A stretch of 64,000 nt of DNA from Anas platyrhynchos. Its lineage: Eukaryota; Chordata; Aves; Anseriformes; Anatidae. The notes under the pieces are model-generated. The model ran no database searches and was not told the DNA's origin. It saw nothing but the letters and a program-made list of their open reading frames with translations. The position numbers were made by a program, and so were the translations under genes. The stretch spans positions 31,281,001 to 31,345,000 of the forward strand of contig NC_092591.1 in the NCBI RefSeq assembly GCF_047663525.1, in the 5' to 3' direction. Below, piece by piece: positions 1 through 14,049 of the stretch; within the stretch, counting starts at the first letter, position 1, and the number at the start of each line of letters is the position of its first letter.

Positions 1-63
1 AGGAAATCTTCTGCATTTGCCTGTAAAGCTGTGTGAGTTGGATTCCTTTTCTCCTGGGAGGGG

Positions 64-64
<1 letters not shown>

Positions 65-102
<38 letters not shown>
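65..102. repeat. poly(A) homopolymer run
   Basis: An uninterrupted A run of about 38 bases follows a G-rich stretch. I see no LINE or SINE body immediately upstream that would make it a retroposon tail, so I call it a simple repeat. Confidence 0.9.
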
Positions 103-103
<1 letters not shown>

Positions 104-2029
104 ACCTTTGTTTTTTATAACTTCCAAAGAGCCTTTTCCTGCCAGCCCAAAACACAGAATTAGAGATTGCATTTTCCCTTCGCTTTTAGCACAGCTTGAT
201 GTGATTTCACTCGTGGAGCCTGAGCCAAGAAGCTGGGGGAATTGGCTTTGTACCTCCCCAAAGTGCCAGCCCGAGCCGTGAAACCTCGCTGTGCAGCAGG
301 AGCAAACCAAAGCAAAGCAGCACCGTGCTGATTCACCTTCCTGCTCCGTGCAAAAATTCTTTGAAACAGGAGATAACGGGGCACTTCGGGGCTGAATCAC
401 CTCCTTCTGCTCCTCTGGAAGTGCCAGGGCTCTGTTTCTACCCCCCCCCTCAATTCAAACACATGGGGGCTGGAGGCTGGGAAATGCACTTGCAGCATCC
501 TGCTTATTGCTATTTCTCTGTTGGGTACGATCAGGTAAGGAGGAAAATGTGGAAAATAGGAATATGCTAAAAAGAGCAGCAACACAAACACCCTCATGAC
601 AACTTTTCTGAAACTGTGATTGATGCTTAATAGCGTTTTTTTTTTTAAGATGTCAGAATTATAAATTGGAAGTATAAATGCCTAAATAGTCTGGCGGGCA
701 TGGGCCCTGCTTTCCTGACAGCAAAGGAGCAAAACTGAGGCAACCCAGGCCCATTTGCAAGACAGCAGCACAGCCCACGGAAAGGGCTGGGTGGGAGAAA
801 AAAGTTGAAAAAAGTTTGAAATATAAAACGTGAAAATACAACAAATGCACTTGAGCATCTGGCTCCTCGCTCTCCTCACTCATCAGTCTTCCAGGTGCTC
901 ACTGTCAAGTCCAAGTGGGTCTTAAGGTGATGAGAGCCCCACCAGGAGCAAGCCTGGCCTGGGAGAAAATAAAGTTGTTCTGCCTTAGCAGAGGTTGCAG
1001 AGAGGCACTTTGGGGCTGCGGGGCTTCCACCTCCTGCCATACTGAGCAGCACTAAAAATAATAATGATAATAATTTAAAAAAGCAATAGCAAGAGGTAGC
1101 CATGACTCTTATTTTAATGAATCTTTTGGGGTGTTTTTGCTGCTGCTGGGGAGATGCAGGGTGGCCCCCCCGGCCCCACACAGGGCTGAGATGCCGTGGT
1201 GGCAGGGCGTGACAGTTCCCACGTCCTCTTGGTCTTGAAATTCGTCACCCAACGGCTTTCTGCTGCCCTTTGCGCCGCTGCAGTTCCTCCTGCTGTCGCT
1301 GCAGCAGCTCTCACGCAGCACAGCGACCTCCCAGACTTTCAAATTGCAGCTAAACTTTTTGGGTTTTACCGACAAAAATTGAATTGGAGACGAACACTCC
1401 TGCATCGGGATATGAAGTTCTTTGCCCTAAAACCATTTTGCACCATGCTCAGCGTGAGCTGGGGAGCTGCACAGCTCAGGGGTTGCTTTTTTCCCCTCTT
1501 TAAGCTCCAATTTCTCAGCATTAGTGTGCCCTCCCCCTGGCTCTGCAATATCGGAGCTGCCCGGTGGAGTTTCCTATTCCAGAGGTTGTCCCTGGGGCAA
1601 ATCCTTTCTCTCCCATCCCTCCTCCTTCCCCCTTTGCCAGTGATGATGGTTAAAGGTGTCAGGATGTGGATAAAGGGAGGAGATGGGGGCTGCTGGTGGA
1701 AACACGAGACAGAGAGCAGCAGCGGGATCATCCCCCGAAATAAAACTTGCAGGGGAAGTGTGAGAGGAAACGGGGGATATTTTAAGGCTGTTGTCTGCTC
1801 GGAAACACCCTGCTGCCATCCCCTGCGGGCCTGGAGGATTTGGACCACATGAGATTGTGTGTAATTAGTGCCTCCTTGCGTTCTGGTTATTAGCTCGGGT
1901 AATTTTGAGCCATCTCGAGGCTGTAGGTGAATGCTTAAAGCACCTCGCTGCTGGTCGCAAATACACGTCACATGCAATGGGTCCAGGTACCAAAAATCCT
2001 CTGCATCCAGCCCCAGCTGCTCTTTCCAA
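103..2029. other. no gene recognised
   Basis: Several open frames of 60-225 codons exist on both strands. They overlap one another, have no recognisable domain and lack convincing splice contexts. I treat this stretch as intergenic. Confidence 0.5.
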
Positions 2030-2550
2030 AAAAATTGCTGCATGTTTTACCGGGGTTACTTCTTACCAGGTCTCCTACGTGCCTTCCTGGTATTGCTTTC
2101 TGTTTTGTTAAGTCACTGCTTGTTTTATCAGGGCTGCCTTGGGTTTTACTGCAGTCGCTGCGTGTTTTGATGGGGTGCTTGCCTGTCTTATCAGAATTAT
2201 TGCGTATTTTGCCAAAGCCACTGCACATTTTACCAGGCTGCTGCGTGTTTTGCTGGGATCACTGCATATTTTGCTGGGGTTGCTGCATGTTTTACTGGGA
2301 CTGCTGCACATTTTGCTTCTTTTACCAACTTGCTTAGCAGGATCACGGCGTGCTTTGCCGGAGTCATTGCTTCATCAGGATTTTTGCACATTTTTCTAGA
2401 ATCACTGAACATTTTACTGGGCTTGCCCCATACTTTACCAGCCCGCTGCATGCCCTGCTAGTTTTGCTGTGTGTTTTAGCTGCAGGTATTTCCCTAGCCA
2501 CTGGATTTTTTACCACACCACTGCACGTTTTGCCGAATTGCTGTGCTTTT
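2030..2550. repeat. minisatellite, about 21-bp unit
   Basis: Imperfect tandem copies of a unit close to CTGCATGTTTTACTGGGATTG, with variable middle bases (TGTTTT, TATTTT, CATTTT). The best run is about 2200-2310. Because 21 is a multiple of three, several frames stay open and translate as 7-residue repeats: Leu-rich on plus (LLHVLLG-like), Lys-His-Ala-Ala on minus. Copies degrade towards both ends. The open frames are a by-product of the period and do not indicate a gene. Confidence 0.8.
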
Positions 2551-5500
2551 CCCAAGCCTTTTCCTGCGGATGCAGCGCACACCATCCCAACCTCCTCCCT
2601 GACCCCCCGGTGCCCCGATCTGCAAATGTGTTTAAAACAAACCCGAATCCCCCCCGCAGCCTCCGAATTGCTGAACGTGAGGCTGTGCTATCGCATTATT
2701 TTTTCCCAGCCTTCGCGGAGTGCCGTGGCCCCGGCGGGGGGGCTCTGCCAGCTGCTCCCTCCCGAACACGCAGCCCCGGAGGGCTCGACAACATTTCCCA
2801 GCCCACAGGGATTGCTGGCAGGAAGCAATCTGGCAAACAACATGTTTAGAGGAGACTGATGTCTCGGAGCCGCTGAACCATTTAATTGCCAATAAATACA
2901 GCCCACGTGTAAATAATTACGGAGACCCGGAAAACTCTGTCGTCTTCTCTGAATGGAAGGAGCTGGAAGCCTGAAAACTCCCCGCGGCAAGCAGATGAAT
3001 GAAGGTTTCTTGTTAATATGTGAGCAATGAGCATCAGGAAGCCTGCCCGGGTATCTGCTGGTGTTTCTTTGGTAGCGTGATGGTGCCTGCTGGGGTGAGA
3101 AGGGTGAGGTTGTGCCCATGGATGCATTTGTGAGAATAAATCTTCAAAATCCATCCTTTTCCACTCATGCTTTTTCCAGGCTCTTGTTACATCCCATCAG
3201 GATTATTGCAGTACTCTTTTTTATCATATTTATTGGGACAAAAGTATCTCAGCCCCCAACTTCGGACATTTGTAAGCATCACGTGCACACTGCCAACAAA
3301 TACAGCTTTTTTTTTTCTCCTTTTTCAGGACACTTAAGACACTTACTGGTGCTGGGTGAGCTGACACCACCGCTTGTCACGTCCACGCTGCTCTTGCATT
3401 GATCTCATCCATCTTTTAATTACTCTTAAATCCAACCTATTTGGGCTGGCTGCAAGGAAGCAAGCTGGGCTTTGGCAAGCTCTGGGGCTCAATTCTTTTT
3501 TCCTTGTCTGTGCGTGACAGGATGGGACCATGACTATTCCCCTAGTTTGTATCAGGATCACTGCTTGTGTTACCATCCTTTAACCACCAGCTTGTGCATC
3601 CCAGGGGGATCTCCATCCCCTAAGGTAACTCTTGGGGGTGCTTTCATCAAACTTGACCTCTTTTCCCATGAACTCACCTTATCCAGCAAGAGAGCTGTGC
3701 CCGTGTGTCTCCACCATGGGGATGTCCCTGCTCCGGCCTCGTTCCTCCTCGCTGCTGGCTCTGGAGGTCTACTGGGGATGGGGAACTATTCCTCCCCAAA
3801 CAGGGATGGGTGTCACAAAATTTTAGGTGGTTACAAGAGACAGGGACACCTGAAAGGGCTCTCCAAAGTCTTCGACAACTATAGAAATAGGGACTCCAGA
3901 GCCCATCTGGACAGGTTTGGTTGCACAGAGCTGAGCTGAGGCCACTTCCAGCTGCATGTATGAAAGCTCAGAGCCAAGCACCTATGCCAGAAAGGCCAAA
4001 TTTTGGAGAGGGGAATTGCAGGATAGTGCATTTATCATGGCATAACCACAGCAGAGCACTCGGGGCTCTGCCAAACCCCCGCACGTGGCTGCATTTTGCG
4101 TGCTGAGGTTACCCCAACGCCCTTGGTGGACAAGGAGGGGTGGCATCAGAAAGGGACCGCAAATTCCCATTTCCCCCTCAGAAGGAGCCACGTCAGTCCG
4201 GCAATTTGGCGTTTCCCCAGGGTTTAGGGGTTCCTATAGCAACAGAGCGCCGCTCGTGGCAGCTCTTCCCTTTCTGACAATAAAAGAGCGCTCACGCTCA
4301 TTTTCTGAAATTAGTGCCAGTCACCCTGCACATTGCGGTGCCGCTTGCGTGTTGTCAACATGGTTATACTAATCAGCAGCCAGTACATTGGCTGAAGCAA
4401 ACCAGAGGCTGAAACGATTACCCCCTGCCTGGGGCCACAGCTGTAGGATGTGTGGAGCAGGATCTGTCCCCAAAACGTTACTGCCAGGTGCAGCAAACCA
4501 GGGCATGAAGGATGACCCCATGTCTGCTGCGATAAAAGCCCAGGGCTTCCGTATCAGCCCCCCTAAAAAAGTTCATTTTTGAAATGTGATGCAAGTGATG
4601 CCTGAGTTGAGGGTTTCTTTAAGGGAATGCTCCCAGCCCTGCTCCATCCTCAGCTTGTGGCTGAGCCCCAGGTGGTGGTACTCAGATGGGAGTGCTTTGG
4701 GTGATGGGGCTGGGTGGTTTGGGGAGTGGCACAAGGCTCTCACCACCAGCTCAGGGAAAAATGAAGAATTAAGTATGGTAAATGCCAGCTTTTTCTCTGA
4801 GAGAGGATTTGGCAACTGTGGGAAAAGAATAAGGAGCTTCTCACCGTCTGCTAGGGGAACTGGATAAAGGGTAAGCTAACTGAATGAAAGGTAGACTGGG
4901 GTTTAAGAAATCTTCATTAATTTGCCACACCAAGATCTTGCTATGCTTAAAGGAATTAAAAAGTGAGCCCTCAGAATCATCCTGCGATGAGCGAAGGAAG
5001 AGAAGATATCGGGGGAACGCATAATGGGATGGGAACAAGTCCGTCCGTAAATCACGTTAAATAATTCGCTGCTGCTGAAGGATTTGGCAGGTCATGGAGT
5101 GGTGACGTCCACGTGGAGACGCTATGTTTGTCTGATCCAAATGGATCCAGGATATTTCCCCACCTCCTTTTTGGGGTTGTGGAGGGCAAATGGGTTTCAG
5201 ATGGCCTAAGCTGAGCAAGAAAACAAACAGTGATGTTTGGCAGCGTGCATGGACCAGGTGCCCACTGGAAACTGCCACCTGCCGAGTCACCAGCAGTGTT
5301 TTCAGCTTCAGCCCTCAGAGGGCTTATCATCACAGGCTCATAGCTTTGAGTTAAACACATTTAAATTTGAGTTAAGCAAAATAATTATCCCAGCTCTTTG
5401 GAAATCAGGCTTCTAATCCCCGGCAGAAGCAGCAGGGGTGGGCAGGAGCAGGCTGGAGGTAGTCCACGCAGAAAGGCAACAGAAAAAGTTCAAGGAACAG

Positions 5501-8500
5501 AAACGGACTATTTTATATATCGCTTTATATGCTATAAAATGAAGGTGAATGTTTGGATGCTGTGACACCAGGTAAGTGTTTTGCCTACAAATGATAGGTT
5601 GAGCTTTACGGATGGGTAAAAATGGGGTGAGGTTCCAGAGCTGTAACAAGACCCAAGGTGCTTCCAAAAACAGTGAGATGCCAAGCTCAAGCTCTGCATA
5701 AACAACAGGAATTTTTGAGAGAAAACGACTTTTAATGAAAATGTTCTGCCTAGCTCTGCAGGAGACACTCCCCTCCTCAGACAGGAGCTTGCCAGGAGAA
5801 ACCCTACTGCTTTCAAGAGCCCAGGGGTGCCCAGGAACACTGGGAGACACCAGGAGCACTTTGCACTCTGTGAGTGCCACAAAGCACTTTTTTTGCTGTA
5901 ATTTCCTTCTTTCGGAAATGCCAAGTTCATCATTTCTAACTATCTGACACTGAACTATTGGTCGGCAGGACAGTGTGCAGCTAAAGCACACTGTGTGCTT
6001 GGGGCTGTAACTTCCAGGGGCTGAGCTAAATGTTGAGGGCTCCCCTACTCAAGAAAGCCAGGCTGCTCCTGGTGGGCTCAGTGTGCATTGTGTGCATATG
6101 CTGTTTATCAAAAAGCCTTTTATCCTTTTATTTATTTATTTTTAACTGTGAAATGCTTTTTTTTTTTTTTTTTCAATAGGTATTCACAAAGCTAAGTGTC
6201 ACCAGAGCTCAAATTACTTTTTTTTTTTTTTTTTTTTTTTTCCCCACATTAACTACCCCTGTACCACCACCTTTCATTCCTAAAAATGCCTTTGTAGCGA
6301 TCAAACCTGCTAATGTAGTGGGAATAGTAGTGGAGGAACAGCTTTAAAAGGGACCTGCTGCTTGAAAGGATGGTTTTGAAAGAAAGTGTGGGTAAGAGCA
6401 GCTCCGACTGGGAGCTTTCCAAAATACCCAGCGGGACTGGAGATAGATTGGGCCACCCAACGAGCTGGAAGCACTGATGCTCACGCAGTGAGGAATACCC
6501 TCACGATGCTAAAAATCCTTATGATGGCAGCTTGAGCAGTGAAACCACGGCACTAGCTCAGGTCTGAGGATGCCCCAGCAGTTTTTACCCAGCCACTGGC
6601 TCCACAGGGGCCGTGGCAAACACCACAGCGAGAGTGACTCAGCTGCGATAGTTCACAAATAATGAAATAAGGAGCACATAATAACTGCTTGTTTGGCTCG
6701 GTCCTTGGAGCACAATGCAAAAACTCTTAGTGATAAACGTAAATAGCAGTGCTTAATGAGCAGGGCTCTGCATTCTTGCCTCTCGGCCACCCAGCAGTGT
6801 GCGGTTGTTGCAGCCTGTGATTTCAGCGTAGTTACCGCCTGCCAAAAATAGACTTGCCGATGGTTTGCATTAGGTCCTCTGGGCAGAAGACAGCAGAAGG
6901 TGATGGGGTTAAAGTGAAAACCTCTCCCTGCTGCTCTGCCCCATTATCTGTTCGACTTCCAAATGAGGAGAAATGGGAGATTTTTGCCTGCCTCAGATTG
7001 GTTTCAGACCCATGGGGTGAGCCAGGAGGGGAAAAAAGTCCTCCTCCTTCCCCTTTCTCTGGTGGATGCTTTGGCCACACTTTTTTTTCTCCAGTGGCTT
7101 CACACCTCAGGGCCCTGCACACCATCTTCCCAGCCCTGGCCATGCAGCTCAGTCTTGCAGGAAGAAATCTGAGGAAACAGCAGCTTCTACGAAGTATTTA
7201 AAGTCCATCTTTCTGTTCCTCATTAGGGCAATCGCCCTCTGCCTGCTTACTACAGCAGCCCTTTGGCCAAAGCTCCTCCTTCCTGGGCTTCCCCATCTCC
7301 TACCAGGCTTCACCCAAGCACTACCAGCCAGTAGCCAACTCTATCCTCTGGTCCTTCCATCAGTCATCTGGAGCACAAGAGACACATGCAGCTCTCCTTG
7401 CTCAGAAAAAGACATTTTACAAAGCCATCACCATATTTTGAGCCTGTATTTGGTCCCGCAGTGCAAGTTTTTAGACTTGGCTTTTTTGCTATATCCTGTC
7501 ACCATTTGGCTGTCCTGGAGTGAGCCTTTGTTCAGACCTCTGCTTTTTGGAGCTGAGCGGTGATTTGGTCAAATCTCCCCTCGAGGGTCTGTCCAGCTTG
7601 TTCTGGAGGTGGCTGGACCTTCTCTTCCTGAGCTCCTCAGAATGCTCAGATCCCTTCAGCTGAGCCCTGGCAGCTCTCTTTTCTCTGCAGCAGAGCCATT
7701 AGCCTGCTATTCCACCAATGAGGGATAAAACACTTATTCCAGCTCCTGAAAATGTTAAGGCTTCAGCGTGAAGCCTTTTTGTCTGTTGAACAGTACAAAT
7801 CACATGGAAACACAAAAGGTGATAGCCATGTTTCTTGCTGCAGTTTTTGATAGAAGATTGCTAAATCCAGGTCTTACTTCTTGATGAAGACTGGGCTCAT
7901 TGACCACCCTGCTGGATTTGGTGCACCTGATTTCTTACCATTGCTTGGAGGTCTCTGTGGGCTAGAAAAGCAGAAAGAACTGGTTGTTGAGGTTTGTATG
8001 TGCTTGTAGCCGGTCATCGATGAACTACACTGTGTGTTGCCTGTACCAGTTTGTCTAGGTCCCCTTTCTTCCCCAGCCTTAAACTCTCAATTACTTCTGC
8101 AGCTTTTCTGGGACATTGGGTACCGATGGGAGCTGCTGTGATGATTTCAGGACTTCAGAAGCAGCGTGGCCTCCTCATAGCTCACCCTGTCAATGCAAGA
8201 TGCTGAAAATACATCACTACATCACTGATAATAATTTATGGGAAAATATGAAGTTTGAGATAGAGAAGGGAGATGTGTTAGCAGCAGTTTGCTAAGCACA
8301 TCGCTTGGCCTGCAAAAGTTGTTTCTTGTAATCCGGCAATGACTGTGGGGATGGAGAGCTGGACTGTGCTTGTTAATTAACATGTATTTCAGGAATGCAT
8401 AGCTTGGTGGTCCCCAAAGGAAAAGTGACCCTGAGCAGCCCAGTGACAGCAAAAAGGAGGAAAATTGCTGATGTAGTGCTGGCTGAGATGGCTTATCCCT

Positions 8501-8720
8501 CTGTATCCCTGCTCTGCTGCTCAACAGCATCTGCTTAAATGCTTCTTAATAACCCAAGAGGGTTGCCTGGAGGGGACAGCCCAGGTGGGTGGGAGATGCC
8601 AGCCCAGCTGTGTGCCTTTCAGAGCCCAGCCTCCTGCCCGGCAGCATTCCCCAGGCTGCTGGTGCAGAAGGCCGCCTGCGTGCAGCCTGACCCGGCCGGC
8701 ATCCTGCACCAAAATGAATG
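2551..8720. other. no gene recognised
   Basis: No domain-bearing open frame or splice-consistent exon chain was found on either strand. There are two long T runs at about 6158-6175 and 6220-6241. The interval 2830-2960 is AT-rich with several TAAT/ATTA cores and could be conserved noncoding sequence, which cannot be judged from one genome. Confidence 0.45.
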
Positions 8721-8726
8721 ACTCAT

Positions 8727-8757
8727 TTATTTTATTTATTTATTTATTTATTTTTCT
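8727..8757. repeat. (ATTT)n microsatellite
   Basis: About seven tandem TTTA tetranucleotides with minor interruptions. Confidence 0.9.
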
Positions 8758-8759
8758 CC

Positions 8760-11700
8760 CGCGGGCTAAATGACTTCTTATTTCTGTAGAAGTGGGAGCA
8801 CTCAGGTCTGCCAAGTCCCACAGGCTCCAGCAGGGAGCAAATTGCTGGAAGAGGAGCTTGACAGCCTGAAAGAGCTCAACACCAATTTGGCTGATGATGT
8901 CAGCTAAGCAGAAACGGGGCCAGCTGGCTCCTTTAGGGGTGATCTGCTGGAAACTCTGGCACTTTCACTGCCTGAGCCTCTTGCTTAGGACCCTCTCAAC
9001 CGAAGACTGTAAAGGGAAGCCAAGTGGTATCATTTATATACGACCCTTCCTCTTTACCTCTGCTAGACAGGGAAAAAGGACCCTAAGAAGCACATGCCTG
9101 AGGAGTGAGCATCCTGGCTGGTGCTGCTGGTGGGGTGTAGGCAGGACCTGGGGCTGTGACCTCCCTAGGTCAGGATGAAGATGTGCAAGGCCATGAATGT
9201 TTCTTTCTGGCAGAGCAAAATGACTCTTACAATCCCAAACAATGAGGGAGCAGCCCTCTTCATTGGTGGAGCCCCAGCAAGAAGTCCTCATTGCCAAGAC
9301 AGACCTTTTCCTGGACCATCTGTGGACACCTTGGGGTTCTCCATGGCCCTATTGCTGTCCCAAAGTGGATACTATCCCAAAATCAAGACATAGGGACTAG
9401 TGAGGCCTCCCAAAACTATATGTGCCTCCCAAAAAAGCAGGAGGAAGACCCACTGTTGAACCTGCTGACAGTCCTGGGGGACACCAGCAAGTGGCTGGGA
9501 CCAGACCACTGCTAATTAGGGTCAACCACACGCATCCTTGCATAAACAGCATGCACAGGTGATCCATTTTTAGAAAGAAGCCATTAATATTCATTTTTGC
9601 AGTAATTGCTTGCCTCAGATATTCCCAGGGGCCACAAAAGGCAGCAGACCCCTGGGGTGTGACAGCACCATGCTAACCTGGATGATGGTTTGAGCCAGAA
9701 CAAAGCCTGGTCTGCCCATGTCTGGGACAAGGCTCTTGTGGAGCCTCTTCACCTCTATTGTCTGATCATTTTGTTGCAATTCCCATCTCTGTAATAGCTT
9801 AATGTAGCAGAGACGGGTTTATTTTTATTTTCTGAAGTTGGTGTAAGAGAGGCAAAAGCAAGGGGTCATCTTGTCAGCCCTCCCACTTCCCCTCCCACTC
9901 CTCCATCACGGACTGCTTCTCCTTCAAGCTGAACCATTTGGTTGTTTCGACCATCAGAATTCTCCATTTACTTCTGCTGAGCCCTGGGAAAGCACCAGCC
10001 ACTAAGGAACAATACTAGGGCACCTCCATCACCCCAAAACACTCATACCCTGCTTCAGCTGCCCCATCACCTCGCTGTTTTGGTGTTCAGGGGAGTTTTA
10101 CAGCCCTACTCTGTGCTTCTGGCCTTTTCCCACCTGGTCACCATGCCATTCCCCCACTGCAGTAACAGAAAATGGCCAAAGGTAAATAGCGGCCACTGAG
10201 AAGAGTATTTCCAAAGAGCATGACATTAAGAAGAGTGTAAATTTGCTGCCTGGCACACAGCCGGGGAAGTCTGGCCACAATCTCTGGGCCTCCTCAGGGG
10301 AACCTTTGCACAGGAGCTATTTCTGCAGCACTCGTTGCTCATGGCTAATAAGAAAGCCAAGCTGGAGCTCGTAACTACAATAATTCTTTAATATGGGACA
10401 ACAGCTAAACAAACAGACATCAGAGAAGAAAGCTTGGGCAGGAAGGAGAGGGATCAGCATGTCTTTATCTCAGTCTGCTTGCTAACACTCTCCTGCAGAC
10501 ACTGGGTTTGAACCAAACTCCATGGGAAGAGGAGTGATATTAAAACCTGGGCTCCAAAATGTCGAAATTCCCCCCCCGCTCTCCAGACTTGCTCCCTCAT
10601 TTCTTAATTTCTATGTTATCTATAACCGCCTGTGGACAAGAGCTCTCTCATTCCCTCCTGATAGGTCTACATGAATTTCCCTTCTGCTGCTGTTTAACAG
10701 TCCTTTTGGATTTCAAAACATTTGAGTGGGTTTGTGAATAAAGAGGCCCCTCTGGAAGGTGAATGGGACAAGAACAGCTTATCTACAAGGGGAAAAAATC
10801 ATTACTGAGCTGCAGTAACTGTTGTTCTTTGTTTGTTTTACCCAGAAGACATGAAAATAAGCCTGTATGTATGTGTTGCAAAGCTACCTTGTTAGTTGAG
10901 ACCAAGACTTAAAAAGAAAGATGGGCACAGTTTGTACAGCCGATGAAATTTCCACGCACAATCAAGTGGTTTGAAACATGAGAGCTGTTTTGCAAGACCT
11001 GCCAAGGAAATCAGAAATGAAGGGATCCCAGGCTGGATTTGTAATGTTATTCCTAACTAACCAGGAAACAATAATAAGAAAACAAATGAACATTTCCTAA
11101 GCATTTTCCAGCCAAGTTCTTCCACGACCCCAGTTCAGCAGAGGGGGTTCTCTTTTTATGGCTGTCAGCTGCAATTGCTCTCATCACTGATGACATCAAG
11201 GCAGAACAAACACAGCAAGGTAAAACTAGTGGAAAATTACCAGGCTAATTTTGTTTGCTGTGCCTGATTGGAAGACAAAGGAGGAAATTTCCAAGAGGCG
11301 ATTCAGTACACATGTAAAAAAATATCAGCAATCCTTCATGTACATTTATAACTAATGCTACATCTCGATTTATTCTGAAAGGAAGAATGAAGGATTTCAT
11401 CATTTGCTGCTGCAGGAGAAAACTGAATGGTAATCAAATAATAGCAGTAGTACCTTGCATGTATGTAAGCTCTTTCAAATGATAATATTTCAAGTGCTTT
11501 ATAAAGAACAAATAAATATTATCTTTCTCTTAGAGCTATAGATACCTAATCAGACTGAGGCTGAATGACCTGGGCCCTTGTTGTTAAATCCCTCTGTTGA
11601 TTTGTCCCTAGTATTTTCCCTTTTGGAGATCTCTGATAAGAACTTGGTGGTGGTATCCTTTGATTTAAGAAAGTTTTGGATCTTTCCTAGCAGCCCAAAG

Positions 11701-12610
11701 CTGAAAGAGCTGAGAAATGGGTGGGCCTGGGGAGGCTGCAGAGGGTGTGTGGTTGCTTTTCCCTGCTGGACATGGAGACAGCCCTGCCCAGAGGTGGTGC
11801 TGGGGGCTACACTGGAGGAAAAGGCTTGTGTTTTGTGATGGTGGTCCTTGGAGGTGCCCTCAAACCACTCGGTCTTGGAAGCATCAGCATCCTGATGGTG
11901 GTGGAAGGAGCCACCATGCCACCAGGGATGGAAGGATGTTGCAGGGTGGGCAAGGGGGACCAGAACAGGCCAGCTCAAAATAGGCAGGCTAAAGCCACGT
12001 GCCTTGAGTATCAAAATCACTGATTATAATCAGTTTAAGGAGGATCACATGAGCAAAGGCACATGGCAATCCACATAAACACGGTATTACCAGTTTCCAA
12101 GTCACCGACAACTCAAAGCAAGTGGTCTCAGACATGCCTGGGATGTATTCCAGCAGATGGGAGCGCTGTAAACTGCCAATTTTCACCAGAGAAGAGGATA
12201 ATCAGGTCTCTAAATACCTATCTGTAATATGCTGGGAAAGACTGTGAGGGTTTCAGTCCAAGGAACATTTTTTGGAGGTCCCACGTTGCCAGCATTGAAA
12301 TGTCTTGGGGTTAACAGGAAACAATTTCATAAATCAAAAATATTTTCCTCGGCTGAAAAGCAGATCATCTTGTATCTCATCTTGACAGTTAAAAAAGGAT
12401 TAATCTCAGAGCTGGAAATTAATTGTAGCTCAGATATGTGCAGCCAAAAACTGATTGGACAACTGTAATGTGCAAAAACCCCAACCCAGGTGTCTTTATC
12501 AGTTTTAACATATCATCTAATAAAACATTTAAGCACCAGGAGAATAGTTGTCGATGGCTGATGATGAATCTTCATCCTGGAGGTCATACCCTACATTCAA
12601 GACTTTCGTA
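8760..12610. other. no gene recognised
   Basis: Mixed-composition intergenic DNA. The part from about 10,800 to 11,560 is AT-rich and low in simple repeats. No exon or RNA gene could be supported. Confidence 0.45.
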
Positions 12611-12614
12611 CTAA

Positions 12615-12655
12615 TAAAAATAAAAATGAAAATAATAATAATAATAAATAAAAAC
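12615..12655. repeat. A-rich (AAT)n simple repeat
   Basis: AATAAAAATAAAAATG followed by several AAT triplets. Confidence 0.85.
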
Positions 12656-13478
12656 TTTGTCTAGATTTTGGGTAGTTTAGTGTCTCTTTAGCTTATGGCA
12701 ACAGGCTGTCACAAGGCTATTTGTGAGTTGCAGTTGAGACCAAAAGCAATGCTAAGCTGGCAAGATCACCGGGTTATCAACCATATTTTAGGTGACAAGA
12801 GAGTTTGTGAGGAGAAAATATGCTTAAGCAAAATATTCAACAAAAGACTTAATAATGGAAGATGATTCAACAAAGTTGCCCTGTTTATAGTTGCCAGTTC
12901 CTGGTAGAACAAGCTAAGAGGATCCTGTTGAGGAAAGCTCCACAGAGTCAGCCTTCAAACATATTTTATCACTGATTTGTCTAATTTACTTTCATTAAGT
13001 GAACAAATTGTGTTCTTCTTTATATATCCAGTTTCTTTGAATCAGAGACTGTCGTTCCTGAATTTGCGGAGTGGTTCTGAATTTATTCTCAGAAGACACT
13101 CGGGTTTTAGCTCACACTTGCAAAACAGTATTTTCCCATTTCCTGCACGTAATTTGGGGAGATGAGCAAAACAACTCAAGGGGGGAAACACGGGGGTGGG
13201 GATTTGTTCTCCTGGCATTTGAGAATGACAAATTCTAGTCAAGCATGAAAATATGGACAAGGAAACCTTGTATTCTTTGTAGATCAGCTTCCCAGAACTG
13301 ATTTTTTTTATTGGTCTTGGAGGCATGAGTTATTTCAGATTATAGGAATATATAAAAGAGGCTGAAAGGGACAGAGAGGAAGAAATCACAGAAACAACCC
13401 TGCCTTGGGCCACCACTATGGATGGTGGGGATCCTCTTTCAAAGCTGCCTGTTAGTGCCTCTGAGACCCAGCTGAGAA

Positions 13479-13508
13479 AAAAAAAAAAAAAAAAGAGAGA
13501 GAGAGAGA
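13479..13508. repeat. (A)n(GA)n compound microsatellite
   Basis: A run of about 18 A followed by about six GA dinucleotides. Confidence 0.9.
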
Positions 13509-14017
13509 CAAGAGGAGTTAATTAGGGCAATTCAAGGGGTTTTAATTAAGGGTGAGCTAATAGAGCTTGTGATGAGAGGAAATTAAGAAAGAAAAAATCG
13601 ACAGTGGATAACAGCTTCTGATTTCCTATGGTGCTGTTGGTTTGAGGGAGGACTAACAGCCGAAGGCAAGTAGTAAAAATGCCATCCTTTTAGGTCAATT
13701 AAAGCTAAGTTGGACAAAATAGTAGGAAATGCAGATGAATCTGGGGGGGGGAGGCAGAGGGAGAGGGGTTAGGATCCTGCCCCCATTTGCACAATTTTCA
13801 AGACTTGGAGATAGGTACAGACCTAAATTTTGTCTGTTTATAGCTATAAAACAGAGAATCTGCCAATTCTGCCCATTTAGTAAATGCCTCTAATGCAACC
13901 TTGATTTTGGAAGAGGCTTGATTTGGCTTAGCATCTGCTGGGATTTTCATCAGTTGGTGAAAATAAGTTAAAAGGACCTTTGTTTTATTTGCCTTGTCTT
14001 GGCCAAAAAGTGGATTT

Positions 14018-14049
14018 TTTTGTTGTTGTTGTTGTTTTGTTTTGTTTTC
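14018..14049. repeat. (GTT)n/(GTTTT)n microsatellite
   Basis: Five GTT triplets run into GTTTT units. Confidence 0.85.

Noticed and set aside
1196-2043. Open frames of 218 (+) and 225 (-) codons
   Set aside because: They overlap on opposite strands, show no domain and no splice or homology support. Long frames like this occur by chance in GC-moderate DNA.
3540-3575. Possible outlying copy of the 21-bp minisatellite (ATCAGGATCACTGCTTGTGTT)
   Set aside because: A single loose match more than 1 kb from the array; chance similarity cannot be excluded.
4215-4260. X-box-like RFX site (GTTCCTATAGCAAC)
   Set aside because: Only the AGCAAC half fits the consensus, and there is no gene nearby to regulate.
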